Assembly (NCBI RefSeq): GCF_000280925.3
Contig: NZ_CP012109.1
Coordinates: 7,460,501-7,524,500, forward strand
Direction of reading: 5' to 3'
DNA from: Myxococcus hansupus
GTDB taxonomy: Bacteria; Myxococcota; Myxococcia; Myxococcales; Myxococcaceae
DNA: 64,000 nucleotides
Shown here: positions 7,217-15,924 of the stretch, one piece after another
How the letters are laid out: the number at the start of each line of letters is the position of its first letter
How positions within the stretch are numbered: the first letter of the stretch is position 1
Translations under genes and position numbers: made by a program
Notes under the pieces: generated by a model
What the model was told of the DNA's origin: nothing
What the model saw: only the letters and a program-made list of their open reading frames with translations
Database searches by the model: none

Positions 7217-9940
7217 TCAGCGCCCGCGCGGCCGGCGGCGCTGGAGCGCCAGCCACGCCAGCGCGCCCCAAGCCACTGGCGCCAGCGGCATCGCGTTGCA
7301 GTCGCAGCCCCCTGGCTCGTTGGGCGGAGGGGGCTGAGCGCCGCCGTCGGTGCCAGCGTCCGTCCCGGCGTCCGTACCAGCGTCGGCGGGCAAGGACTCG
7401 CAGGGCACGTCTCCCACGCACACCGTGGCCTCGGCGGAGCCCACCTGTCCCGTCGTGTCCACCACGACGAAGCGCACGCGGTGCCAGCCCTGCGACAGCT
7501 CGGTGGTGTCCCAGCGGTTGTGCTCGCCGCCGAAGTGGAAGTGATTCCCCGACTGCACGTCGGTGTAGCGCAGCACATCGTCCACGTAGAACTCCGCGTG
7601 GGTGCAGCCCACGTCATCCACGCAGTCGCCATAGAACTCCGCCGAGGCACCGGAGACGGGCTCACCGTCCTCGGGGCGCGTGAGGATGGCGGTGGGCGGC
7701 GCATCCGCGCTCACCGTGATGACGAAGGACTGCTCCGCGTCCAAACCCGTGCCATTGCTGACGCGCACGGTGACCTCGACCGCGCCCACCTCGGTGGGCT
7801 CCCAGGTGATGACACCCGTGGTGGCGTCGATGTTCATGCCGGGCACAGCGGTCATCAAGGCATGGGTCGCCGCGGGACGGGCCCGCGTCTGGACTTCATA
7901 CCGATACGGATTGCCCACCACCGCGGTGGTCACCGGCGCGGAGAGGATGACCGGGGGCAACGGGTCCGTGTCCTGCTCGGTGGCCTCCACCTCCCGCGCG
8001 TCCAGGCCCGGGGCGGACACGGTGATGATGGCGGTGCCGTCCTCGTTGTCCGCGTCCCGCGCGGCGGCCAGGGTGACCTCCTTGGGCGTGTTCCAGTCGG
8101 AGGCACTGAAGGTCAGCGTCGCCCCGGCTGCGACGGTGATGTCCTCGTCGCCGCGCGTGCGCGTCACGTCCACCGTGACGTTGCTCGCGGGCCGCTGCGA
8201 GAGCGACACCCCGAAGGTGGCCGTCCCACCCTCCACGACGGCCACCTGGGACGCGCTCAACACCAGGCGCGGCGAGTTGTTGTCGATGGTGGTGGCGACC
8301 ACCGCCACTTCCTGCAGTCCATCCGCCACCACCATGAAGGTGGCGACGTCCGGCACCGCGTCCTCGTCCACCGCCGCGCCGAGCGTCACCACCTGGGGAA
8401 CGTTCCAGTGGGCCGCGGTGAAGGTGAGCGCCGCGCCGCTGACGACGCTCAAGTCCTCGGAGCCGCCCAGCGCGCGGGACACCTGCACGGAGACATCGGA
8501 CGCCGGCGCCTCGGCCAGGCGCACGGTGAAGGCGGCGCGTCCGCCCTCCTCCACGCGGGGATACAGCCCGGACACCACCAGCTTCTGCCCTGGCGCCGCG
8601 GGCGTGATGCGCCGCAGGGTGCCGCCCGTCACGCCAATGGTGTAGAGCGCGCCGTCCGGGCCCACCGCCATGTCCACCTGCGAGCTGAACCCGGTGGCCC
8701 ACTCGTCCACCGTGGCCACCGAGTTGTCCTGCTCCAGCGTGACGCGCGTCAGTTGTCCGGAGTTGTAGTCACCGAAGAAGAAGTTGTGGTGGTACTCCGC
8801 GCCGAACAGCGTCGAGTCGTAGAAGGTGCCACCGGTGATGGAACCCCCGAGCCGCTGCGTCGTGGCCGTGCCACCACCGCTCGCGGCGTCCGGCAGCGAA
8901 GGCTGCGCCACGGTGAAGGTGGTGTTGCTGGGAACACTCGCCACCCGCAGTGGACCGTTGAAGCTCGCATCCCCCACGCCCGCGAGCGTGAGCAGCTCGC
9001 CCTTGCGAATGCCATGGTTCCCGGTGGTGGTGAAGGTGGCCACGCCGCCAGCGCGCACCGCGCCACCCGAGGTGAGGTTGCGGGTGTCCACGCCGTTGGT
9101 GCGGTACTTGACGACGGGCGTGATGAAGTCGTTGCTGGCGGGCTGGTTGTTTTCGTAGTCGGAGTAGCCGGCGTGGCTCCTGGCGTTGACGACGAAGACC
9201 TGCTCGTAGCCCGTGCCCACGCTGTTCACCCACAACCTGCCCGTGGCGGGCTGGAAGGTGAAGGTGAAGGGATTGCGCAGGCCGCGCGCCCAGACGTACT
9301 CGTTGTTGGGGCCCACGCCGTCGTTGAAGGGATTGTCGTTGGCGGGCGTGCCATCCAGGTTCGCCCGGCTCACCTTGGACGCCATGGACGTCAGGTCCGC
9401 GTTCACACCCGTGCCATTGCCCAAATCGCCAATGGCCCAGTACAGCTTGCCGTCCGGACCGAAGCCCAGGGCCCCGCCGTCATGGTTCTGGCCCCGCGTG
9501 GGCAAGCGATTGACGACAACAGTGCGCGCCGCGCCCACCCCATTCGCGTCCGTGTAGCGGACAATCTGCTGCTCCGTCGCCGAGACGGTGACGAAGAAAT
9601 AGACGTAGCGGTTGACCACGTAGTTCGGGTCGAACGCGATGCCGATGAGCCCGCATTCGCTGTTCGTATAGACGCTGGGCTCCGTCGCGAACACCCGCGT
9701 CACCAGCGTGGTGTTCCCGGGCTGCGTCTCGGGCTGGCCGTCCTTCAGCGACACCACCCGGACTTCGCCTGACTTGCGGATGATGAAGAGCCGCCCCGAG
9801 CCATCCGGCGCCCACGCCATCCCCGTGGCCTGGGTCAGGGAGTTGGAGGTGAACGGAGCCTCCACGAACCCCGAGGGCGCCGCGGCCACTGCTGGCGAAG
9901 ACAGCCCCAACACACCGAGCAACATCCAGAAAGAGCGCAT
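7217..9940 (-). CDS. Secreted PQQ-type sugar dehydrogenase-like protein with Calx-beta/Ig repeats and MYXO-CTERM anchor
   Basis: 907 residues. A cleavable signal peptide (MRSFWMLLGVLGLSSPAVA) precedes a beta-propeller of the glucose/sorbosone dehydrogenase family (MAWAPDGSGRLFIIRKSG, RGQNHDGGALGFGPDGKLY, WARGLRNPFTF). Two Calx-beta-like repeats follow (VEEGGRAAFTVRL and VVEGGTATFGVSL), then a He_PIG-like Ig fold (GVITWEPTEVG) and a further Ig-like domain (GWHRVRFVVVD). A GTDAGTDAGTDGG linker leads to a C-terminal Gly-Cys-Asp-Cys motif, a hydrophobic stretch and RRRPRGR. That tripartite end is a MYXO-CTERM sorting signal, so the protein is probably displayed on the cell surface. Sugar oxidation is inferred from family only; the substrate is unknown. 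Confidence 0.85.
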   Translation of the reverse strand: MRSFWMLLGVLGLSSPAVAAAPSGFVEAPFTSNSLTQATGMAWAPDGSGRLFIIRKSGEVRVVSLKDGQPETQPGNTTLVTRVFATEPSVYTNSECGLIGIAFDPNYVVNRYVYFFVTVSATEQQIVRYTDANGVGAARTVVVNRLPTRGQNHDGGALGFGPDGKLYWAIGDLGNGTGVNADLTSMASKVSRANLDGTPANDNPFNDGVGPNNEYVWARGLRNPFTFTFQPATGRLWVNSVGTGYEQVFVVNARSHAGYSDYENNQPASNDFITPVVKYRTNGVDTRNLTSGGAVRAGGVATFTTTGNHGIRKGELLTLAGVGDASFNGPLRVASVPSNTTFTVAQPSLPDAASGGGTATTQRLGGSITGGTFYDSTLFGAEYHHNFFFGDYNSGQLTRVTLEQDNSVATVDEWATGFSSQVDMAVGPDGALYTIGVTGGTLRRITPAAPGQKLVVSGLYPRVEEGGRAAFTVRLAEAPASDVSVQVSRALGGSEDLSVVSGAALTFTAAHWNVPQVVTLGAAVDEDAVPDVATFMVVADGLQEVAVVATTIDNNSPRLVLSASQVAVVEGGTATFGVSLSQRPASNVTVDVTRTRGDEDITVAAGATLTFSASDWNTPKEVTLAAARDADNEDGTAIITVSAPGLDAREVEATEQDTDPLPPVILSAPVTTAVVGNPYRYEVQTRARPAATHALMTAVPGMNIDATTGVITWEPTEVGAVEVTVRVSNGTGLDAEQSFVITVSADAPPTAILTRPEDGEPVSGASAEFYGDCVDDVGCTHAEFYVDDVLRYTDVQSGNHFHFGGEHNRWDTTELSQGWHRVRFVVVDTTGQVGSAEATVCVGDVPCESLPADAGTDAGTDAGTDGGAQPPPPNEPGGCDCNAMPLAPVAWGALAWLALQRRRPRGR

Positions 9941-10082
9941 GGCCGGAGAAGATAACCCACGCCTCGGCTCAGCCTGTCAGCCGCGTCCGGCGTACCCCGC
10001 AGCCGCTCGCGCACGCCGCCACCCGTGTCTTGGTTTGCGGTTGTTTTGCACCGTGGCGAGATTCGCCCGCGCGCCCAGGCGC

Positions 10083-10808
10083 TCAGCCCGTGGCGGCCAG
10101 CGACTCCTCGAACACCGTGCGCACCCGAGCGGCCAACTCTTGCGAGTCCGGACCGAACGACTCGGGAGGCAGCGCGGGGAGCACGCGCACACGGATGGAC
10201 GCGGTGGGGCTCATCCAGGGCCCGTCACCGTCCAGCAACCCGGGCGTGCCCTCCACCACGATGGGCACCACCGGGACGTGCTCTTCCACCGCGAGCTGGA
10301 AGGCGCCGCGCTTGAAGGGCAGCAGTTGGCCGCCCTTCGAGTACGTCCCCTCCGGGAAGATGAGCACCGGCATGCCCCGGCGGAGCCAGCGGCGGCACGG
10401 GTCCAGGAGCTGGTGCATGGCGGTGGAGGAGCCGCGGACGATGGGCACATACGCCAGCAGCGTCATCATCCACCCCACCAGCGGCAGCGAGAACAGCGAC
10501 GCCTTCGCCACGAACTTGTAGGGATGGAACAAGCCCATGACGGCGAGGATGTCCGCAGCGGACTGATGGTTCACCACGAGCACGCAGGGCCCCGGTGGGA
10601 TGAGCTCGCGGCCCTCGATGCGCGTGCGCCATCCCGGCGACGCATGCAACCACAGGCCATAGCACCACCGACACACCAGCGAGTGCAGCAACCGCCGGTC
10701 CCGGTCGAACGGGTACGTGACGACGAGCAGCAGCGCGCCCAGGGTGAACAGCACCGGCGCGGTGAGCAGGAAGACGACCCAGAACCAGAGCGTGATGACG
10801 TACTTCAT
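10083..10808 (-). CDS. plsC: 1-acyl-sn-glycerol-3-phosphate acyltransferase (PlsC family)
   Basis: A 241-residue membrane acyltransferase that transfers an acyl chain to the sn-2 position of lysophosphatidic acid or a related lysolipid. Family motifs are visible: the H-x4-D motif as NHQSAAD, and the FPEGTYSKGG block that binds the glycerol phosphate. An N-terminal hydrophobic segment (VITLWFWVVFLLTAPVLF) anchors it. The frame is open back to 11000, but I chose the ATG at 10808 because an AGGGGG ribosome site lies about eight bases upstream and because the upstream extension is Arg-rich with no membrane character. It is divergent from zwf. The exact lipid substrate is not determined. Confidence 0.88.
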   Translation of the reverse strand: MKYVITLWFWVVFLLTAPVLFTLGALLLVVTYPFDRDRRLLHSLVCRWCYGLWLHASPGWRTRIEGRELIPPGPCVLVVNHQSAADILAVMGLFHPYKFVAKASLFSLPLVGWMMTLLAYVPIVRGSSTAMHQLLDPCRRWLRRGMPVLIFPEGTYSKGGQLLPFKRGAFQLAVEEHVPVVPIVVEGTPGLLDGDGPWMSPTASIRVRVLPALPPESFGPDSQELAARVRTVFEESLAATG

Positions 10809-11106
10809 GGCACGGCCCCCTGCATACCACCTTCCGTCCGGCCTCGACGTCGCCTCATTCCGCCGCGCCAGGCCGCCCCCCTGACCGGGCGTGCCGGTTC
10901 GCCGCGGCAAGGCCTTCGCTTGGTGGCCCGCGCCTCGACTTGCATGGCGGGCGCGGCGCCCCACCGTTAGCGCAGCGGGCAGCAACTGACGAGGCAGCAC
11001 ACCGGGAAGACGTCACACGGGCATCACTGCCCGCACACTCACTTGCCCGGCGGCCACGCAGGCGGCGTAAGGTGCCCGCCGAACCCAAACCGGAGGAGGC
11101 AGCGGA
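10809..11106. other. Divergent plsC/zwf intergenic region
   Basis: 298 bases between the divergent plsC and zwf starts. It should hold both promoters. I see no gene, no clear hairpin and no consensus promoter that I would defend here. An aaccggaggaggcagcgga stretch just before 11107 contains the zwf ribosome site. Confidence 0.5.
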
Positions 11107-12651
11107 ATGGACGCGCATCAGGGCCTGCACATCGAGACCCACCCCCGAGAGGGCGACCCGCTGGTCCGCGCCCGGCGGCCGGACCCCTGCGCATTGGTGC
11201 TCTTCGGCGCCACCGGGGACCTGGCCCAGCGCAAGCTGTTCCCGGCCCTGTTCGAGCTGGCACGCGACCACCTGTTGCCGGAGAACTTCGCCGTCGTCGC
11301 CTTCAGCCGTTCGGAGGGCGACACCGACACGTTCCGGCAGCACGTGAAGGAATCCCTCCAGAAGTTCTCCCGGACCCAGCCCCTGGACGAGAACGTCTGG
11401 AAGGACTTCGCCCCGCGCCTGGAAATCATCTCCGGCGGCTATGACGACCCGAAGTCCTTCGCGCGGCTTCGCGAGGAGCTCGACCGGGTCGCCCAGAAGT
11501 TCGGCACCCAGGGCAACCAGGTCTATTACCTGGCCACGCCGGCCTCCACCTTCCCCCAGATTCTCCACGGCCTCGCGGACTCCGGCCTGCTGAAGCGCCA
11601 GGAGCAGGCGGACCAGAAGCCGTGGCAGCGGCTCATCATCGAGAAGCCCTTCGGCCGGGATTTGGAGAGCGCCCGCGCGCTCAACCGCGAGCTGGCGTCG
11701 GTGCTGGACGAGCGGCAGATCTTCCGCATCGACCACTACCTGGGCAAGGAGACGGTGCAGAACATCCTCGTCTTCCGCTTCGCCAACGCCATCTTCGAGC
11801 CGCTGTGGAACCGGCAGCACATCGACCACGTGGAAATCACCGCGGCGGAGACGCTGGCGGTGGAGGGCCGCGCCGGCTTCTACGACGAGACGGGCGTCAT
11901 CCGGGACATGGTGCAGAACCACCTGCTCCAGGTGCTCGCGCTGTGCGCCATGGAGCCCCCGGTGTCCTTCGGCGCCGAGGACATCCGCGACGAGAAGAAC
12001 AAGGTGTTCCGCGCGCTGCGCCCGCTGGAGGGCCGTGAGGTGTCCCGCGCCGTGGTGGTGGGCCAGTACGAGGGCTACCTCCAGACGAAGGGCGTGAAGG
12101 AGGGCTCGCGCACGCCGACCTACGTGGCGATGAAGATGAACATCGACAACTGGCGCTGGGCGGGCGTGCCCTTCTACCTGCGCGCGGGGAAGAACCTGAA
12201 GAAGCGGGTGACGGAGGTGTCCATCCACTTCAAGTCGGTGCCCGTCAGCCTCTTCGCCGGAGAGAACGCCACCTGCCAGCGGCTGCAGCCCAACGTGCTC
12301 ACGCTGCGCATCCAGCCCCAGGAGGGCATCGCCCTCTCCTTCGAGTCCAAGGTCCCCGGCGAGGACGTCAACATCGCGGGCGTCACCATGGACTTCAACT
12401 ACCAGGAGACGTTCCAGCGCCCGGTCCCCGAGGCCTATGAGCGGCTGCTGCTGGACTGCATGCGCGGCAACGCCACGCTCTACGCACGGAAGGACAGCGT
12501 GGAGCAGGCGTGGACCTACGTGACGCCCATCCTGGAGGCGCTGGCTTCCGGCGAGGGCGGCTCCGCGCACGCCTACAAGCCGGGCAGCACGGGCCCGGAT
12601 GCCGCCGCCGCGCTCCTGGCCAAGGACGGCCGCCGGTGGACCTCGCTGTGA
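11107..12651 (+). CDS. zwf: Glucose-6-phosphate 1-dehydrogenase
   Basis: 514 residues. Catalyses NADP-linked oxidation of glucose 6-phosphate to 6-phosphogluconolactone, the entry step of the oxidative pentose phosphate pathway. The nucleotide-binding motif LFGATGDLAQRK is near residue 33, and the active-site signature RIDHYLGKE is at residues 207-215, with its catalytic His. EKPFGRD precedes it as expected. A GGAGGAGG ribosome site lies just upstream of the ATG. It is first of a three-gene operon with pgl and gnd, and its TGA overlaps the pgl GTG (GTGA). Length fits the family (about 490-515). Confidence 0.97.
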   Translation: MDAHQGLHIETHPREGDPLVRARRPDPCALVLFGATGDLAQRKLFPALFELARDHLLPENFAVVAFSRSEGDTDTFRQHVKESLQKFSRTQPLDENVWKDFAPRLEIISGGYDDPKSFARLREELDRVAQKFGTQGNQVYYLATPASTFPQILHGLADSGLLKRQEQADQKPWQRLIIEKPFGRDLESARALNRELASVLDERQIFRIDHYLGKETVQNILVFRFANAIFEPLWNRQHIDHVEITAAETLAVEGRAGFYDETGVIRDMVQNHLLQVLALCAMEPPVSFGAEDIRDEKNKVFRALRPLEGREVSRAVVVGQYEGYLQTKGVKEGSRTPTYVAMKMNIDNWRWAGVPFYLRAGKNLKKRVTEVSIHFKSVPVSLFAGENATCQRLQPNVLTLRIQPQEGIALSFESKVPGEDVNIAGVTMDFNYQETFQRPVPEAYERLLLDCMRGNATLYARKDSVEQAWTYVTPILEALASGEGGSAHAYKPGSTGPDAAAALLAKDGRRWTSL

Positions 12652-13319
12652 GCGCCCCGCGCACGCACGTCGTTCCCACCGAGGCCCTGTCCCAACAGGC
12701 CGCGGATTGGATGGCGAACGCGCTGCAAGACACGCTCGCCACCCAGCCCCGCGCCAGCCTGGCGTTGTCGGGGGGCAGCACGCCGGGGCCCGCGTACCGG
12801 GCGCTCGCGACGCGCGTGCTGCCGTGGGAGCGCGTGGACATCTACTTCGTGGACGAGCGCTTCGTGCCGCCCGACCACGCGGAGAGCAACTACCGGCTGG
12901 TGGAGGACACCCTGCTGCGCCCGCTCCAGCTCTCCCCGTCGCAAGTCTTCCGGATGGAGGGCGAGCGCGAGGACCGCGACGCCGCGGCGCGCGACTACGC
13001 GGCGAAGCTGCCGCCCGTGCTGGACGTGGTGCTGCTGGGCATGGGGGATGACGGGCACACCGCCAGCCTCTTCCCTGGCCACCCCGCGCTGGAAGAGCAC
13101 GAACAGCGCGTGCTGGCGGTGGTGGGCCCCAAGCCGCCCCCGTGGCGGTTGACGTTGACGCTGCCGGTGCTGCAGTCCGCGCGGCATGTGCTGACGCTGG
13201 TGTCGGGAGCGGGCAAGCGGGACACGGTGCGCCGGGCGCTGGAGGGCGACACGCGCCTTCCCGTGGCCCGGGTGACGAACACGGAATGGATGCTGGACCC
13301 CGCCGCCTCGGGGCGGTGA
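12648..13319 (+). CDS. pgl: 6-phosphogluconolactonase
   Basis: Hydrolyses 6-phosphogluconolactone, the second step of the oxidative pentose phosphate branch. 223 residues from GTG 12648, a start that overlaps the zwf stop by four bases. GTG 12636 is an in-frame alternative adding four residues. SolI/DevB-family motifs: LALSGGSTPGPAY near the N terminus, VDIYFVDERFVPPDHAESNY, and the phosphate-binding GMGDDGHTASLFPGH. The location between zwf and gnd confirms the role. Confidence 0.95.
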   Translation: MSAPRTHVVPTEALSQQAADWMANALQDTLATQPRASLALSGGSTPGPAYRALATRVLPWERVDIYFVDERFVPPDHAESNYRLVEDTLLRPLQLSPSQVFRMEGEREDRDAAARDYAAKLPPVLDVVLLGMGDDGHTASLFPGHPALEEHEQRVLAVVGPKPPPWRLTLTLPVLQSARHVLTLVSGAGKRDTVRRALEGDTRLPVARVTNTEWMLDPAASGR

Positions 13320-13343
13320 GGGCCATGTCAGGAGGAATCAACG

Positions 13344-14768
13344 ATGAGTGAGGCAAAGGGCGCGCAGTTCGGCGTGGCGGGCATGGGCGTCATGGGGGCG
13401 AGCCTCGCCCTCAACATCGCGGACCACGGCTTCCGGGTGGCCGTGTGGGACCGCCACCCGGAGCGCATCGAAGAGATGCACCAGAAGCACGGGCACCCCG
13501 AGGTCTGGGGCAGCGCCTCGCTGGAGGCCTTCGTCCAGCGGCTGGAGCGCCCGCGCAAGGTGCTGCTGATGGTGACGGCGGGCGCGGCGGTGGACTCCAT
13601 GGTGGAGCGCCTGATGCCGCTGCTGTCCGAGGGCGACATCATCCTGGACGCCGGCAACTCCTGGTTCCAGGACACGCGCCGCCGCGAGGAGCAGTGCAAG
13701 GCGAAGGGCATCCACTTCCTGGGCGTGGGCGTGTCCGGCGGCGAGGAGGGCGCGCGCCACGGCCCGTCCATCATGCCGGGCGGCGCCCCCGCGGCGTATG
13801 AGCAGGTGCGGCCCGTGTTCGAGGCCATCGCCGCGACGACGGACCTGGGCCCCTGCGTCACCTACGTGGGCAAGGACGGCGCCGGCCACTTCGTGAAGAT
13901 GGTGCACAACGGCATCGAATACGCCGACATGCAGCTCCTCGCGGAGACGTACGACGTGCTGCGCCGCGGGCTGGGGCTGGAGGCGGACGCGCTGGCGGAC
14001 CTGCTCTCCCAGTGGGACCACGGCATCGCCGGCTCCTTCCTGCTGGAGACGACCATCAAGGTGCTGCGCCAGAAGGACCCGGAGACGGGCAAGCCGCTGG
14101 TGGACCTGGTGCTCGACAAGGCCGGCCAGAAGGGCACCGGCAAGTGGACGGTGCAGGTGGCATTGGACCTGGCCGTGCCGATTCCCTCCATCGCCGCGGC
14201 GCTGGACGCACGCATCCTCTCCTCCATGAAGGACGAACGCGTCGCCGCCGCGCCGAAGCTGAAGGGCCCCGACGTGCAGCTCAGCAAGGAGGAGCAGGCG
14301 CAGCTCGCCGCGTGGACGCATGACGCGCTCTACGCCGCGCGCGTGGTGACGTACGCCCAGGGCATGCGGCTCATCCAGGCCGCGTCCCAGGAGTACGGGT
14401 GGAACATCAACCTGGCGGAGCTGGCGCGCATCTGGCGGGGCGGCTGCATCATCCGCGCGAAGCTGCTCACGCCGCTGCGCGAGGCCTTCCAGCAGCAGCC
14501 CACGCTGCCCAACCTGATGGTGTCCGACGCCTTCGCCCCGGTGCTGGAGAAGATGGCCCCGGCCTGGCGCCAGGTGGTGGGCGTGGCCACCCGCGTGGGC
14601 ATCCCCGTCCCGGTGTTCGGCGCGTCGCTGGCGTACCTGGACAGCTACCGCACCGCGGAGCTGCCGCAGAACCTCACGCAGGCGCAGCGGGATGCCTTCG
14701 GCGCCCACACGTATCAGCGCAAGGACCGGCCGGACGCGGGCTTCGTCCACACCGAGTGGGGCAAGTAA
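13344..14768 (+). CDS. gnd: 6-phosphogluconate dehydrogenase, decarboxylating
   Basis: 474 residues. Oxidatively decarboxylates 6-phosphogluconate to ribulose 5-phosphate, giving NADPH. Motifs: N-terminal Rossmann GVAGMGVMGASLALN, GVGVSGGEEGARHGPSIMPGG for substrate contacts, and VGKDGAGHFVKMVHNGIEY with the catalytic Lys and the His/Asn of the family. The length is that of the long, dimeric form of the enzyme. An AGGAGG ribosome site at 13330-13335 lies eight bases before the ATG. It is last in zwf-pgl-gnd and is followed ten bases later by a 13-bp-stem hairpin. Confidence 0.97.
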   Translation: MSEAKGAQFGVAGMGVMGASLALNIADHGFRVAVWDRHPERIEEMHQKHGHPEVWGSASLEAFVQRLERPRKVLLMVTAGAAVDSMVERLMPLLSEGDIILDAGNSWFQDTRRREEQCKAKGIHFLGVGVSGGEEGARHGPSIMPGGAPAAYEQVRPVFEAIAATTDLGPCVTYVGKDGAGHFVKMVHNGIEYADMQLLAETYDVLRRGLGLEADALADLLSQWDHGIAGSFLLETTIKVLRQKDPETGKPLVDLVLDKAGQKGTGKWTVQVALDLAVPIPSIAAALDARILSSMKDERVAAAPKLKGPDVQLSKEEQAQLAAWTHDALYAARVVTYAQGMRLIQAASQEYGWNINLAELARIWRGGCIIRAKLLTPLREAFQQQPTLPNLMVSDAFAPVLEKMAPAWRQVVGVATRVGIPVPVFGASLAYLDSYRTAELPQNLTQAQRDAFGAHTYQRKDRPDAGFVHTEWGK

Positions 14769-14776
14769 CGCAGACA

Positions 14777-14814
14777 TGTGTTCCCGGGCCCACATTCAGG
14801 CGCCCGGGAACACA
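14777..14814 (+). terminator. Strong hairpin after gnd, probable operon terminator
   Basis: Perfect 13-bp arms, tgtgttcccgggc at 14777-14789 and its complement at 14802-14814, with a 12-base loop. It starts eight bases after the gnd stop. There is no downstream T-run, so termination may need Rho, or the stem may stabilise the 3' end. Confidence 0.7.
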
Positions 14815-14826
14815 GACAAGGAAAGT

Positions 14827-14864
14827 ATTCAGCCAGACTGAATGTCTCATACAAGCGTGAGACA
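14827..14864. repeat. Two small inverted repeats between gnd and the lipoprotein gene
   Basis: Two perfect palindromic elements abut: 14827-14843 (attcag, 5-base loop, ctgaat) and 14843-14864 (tgtctca, 8-base loop, tgagaca). They may be operators or further RNA stems upstream of the 14982 gene. Their function is unknown. Confidence 0.55.
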
Positions 14865-14981
14865 TGCCGTCGCAGCGGGTTGGGCATCAGGCGTGCCAAC
14901 GCGTAACAGGCACGTGCCAATGTTTGCACATGCATACAAGTGCTCGCTTTTCACCGAGCCATGCATCTAGCTTTCCCGGCT

Positions 14982-15746
14982 ATGCGAACCTCCCTCCGCT
15001 TGTCGTCTTTCCTCCTTGCGTCATCCCTGCTCACCGGCTGCCTCGGCGCCGAAGGGGAGGACACCGAAGTCCTCGAGTCCCAGCAGCAGGAGTCCACGGA
15101 CCCCACGTTCCGCCTGCACAACATCGTCGAGGCCGTGCTCCCCGCCGGCAACTATGACGGCCTGCCCGGCAATGAGTGCATCGCGCTGGTGAACCCCGAG
15201 CACCGCCTGCGCAAGGTCATCCTCGTGGAGACCGCGGGCGTCAACGGCGCCTGCGCGCTCAACGCCTACAGCGCGGGCAGCGCCATCAGCTTCACCTGGG
15301 GCGACACCGCCGTCTACCAGGGCCCGGCGGGCATCGCCTCCATCCGCGCCGCGCTCTCCGACACGAATGGCGCCGTGCACCGGCTGGTGGGCGCCATCAC
15401 CTCCGAGGCCGCCACCCTGGCCGACCTGCAGGCCTTCCCGGCGCAGACCGACCTGGACCAGGCCACCGCGCTGAAGTCGACCGCGTACACCGCCGTCCGC
15501 GTCCACTCCCTGCACGACTTCGAGGGCCAGGAGCAGACGAAGGCCGAGGCCGCCTACCAGGCCGTCCGCATCACCCAGTCCTGTGAGCAGCCGGGCTCGC
15601 CCCGCCTCGAGGCCCGCGTTCGCAACGGCTTTGTCTATGGCTACATCGCCACCAACACGGGGAGCTGCCACAGCGGCTGGTTCCACTTCCGCCACGTCTA
15701 CAACCGCGATTGGCGCCGGGTCGAGAATTACAATTATTCCGAGTAA
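14982..15746 (+). CDS. Lipoprotein of unknown function
   Basis: 254 residues from ATG 14982, which puts a compact lipoprotein signal first: MRTSLRL, a hydrophobic segment and the lipobox LLTGC, then an acidic linker. ATG 14961 and 14940 are also in frame but lengthen the leader. The mature part has a pattern of paired Cys (NECIAL, GACALNAYS, ITQSCEQ, TGSCHSGW) and ends in an aromatic-rich tail (WFHFRHVYNRDWRRVENYNYSE). I do not recognise a family. It is a single-gene unit bounded by hairpins on both sides. Confidence 0.75.
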   Translation: MRTSLRLSSFLLASSLLTGCLGAEGEDTEVLESQQQESTDPTFRLHNIVEAVLPAGNYDGLPGNECIALVNPEHRLRKVILVETAGVNGACALNAYSAGSAISFTWGDTAVYQGPAGIASIRAALSDTNGAVHRLVGAITSEAATLADLQAFPAQTDLDQATALKSTAYTAVRVHSLHDFEGQEQTKAEAAYQAVRITQSCEQPGSPRLEARVRNGFVYGYIATNTGSCHSGWFHFRHVYNRDWRRVENYNYSE

Positions 15747-15769
15747 TCAGACTCCGAACACGTAAAGCA

Positions 15770-15809
15770 CAGGGTGACGCCTGACACCGCATTCACAGGC
15801 GTCACCCTG
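15770..15809 (+). terminator. 14-bp stem-loop after the lipoprotein gene
   Basis: Perfect 14-bp arms (cagggtgacgcctg at 15770-15783 and its complement at 15796-15809) with a 12-base loop, 23 bases after the stop at 15746. No clear T-run follows on the plus strand. Confidence 0.7.
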
Positions 15810-15924
15810 GCCCGCGTTTGTAAATACATCCGGGCAAGGACGCTTCATCCGCCTTGGCGCGGCGCACCTTTCACGAACACCAGACATCGGGCATCGTTGA
15901 GTCTCCTTCCCACGAGACTCCCTC

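Noticed and set aside
10855..13356. 833-codon minus-strand frame across zwf and pgl
   Set aside because: Antisense to zwf and pgl, which have unmistakable active-site motifs.
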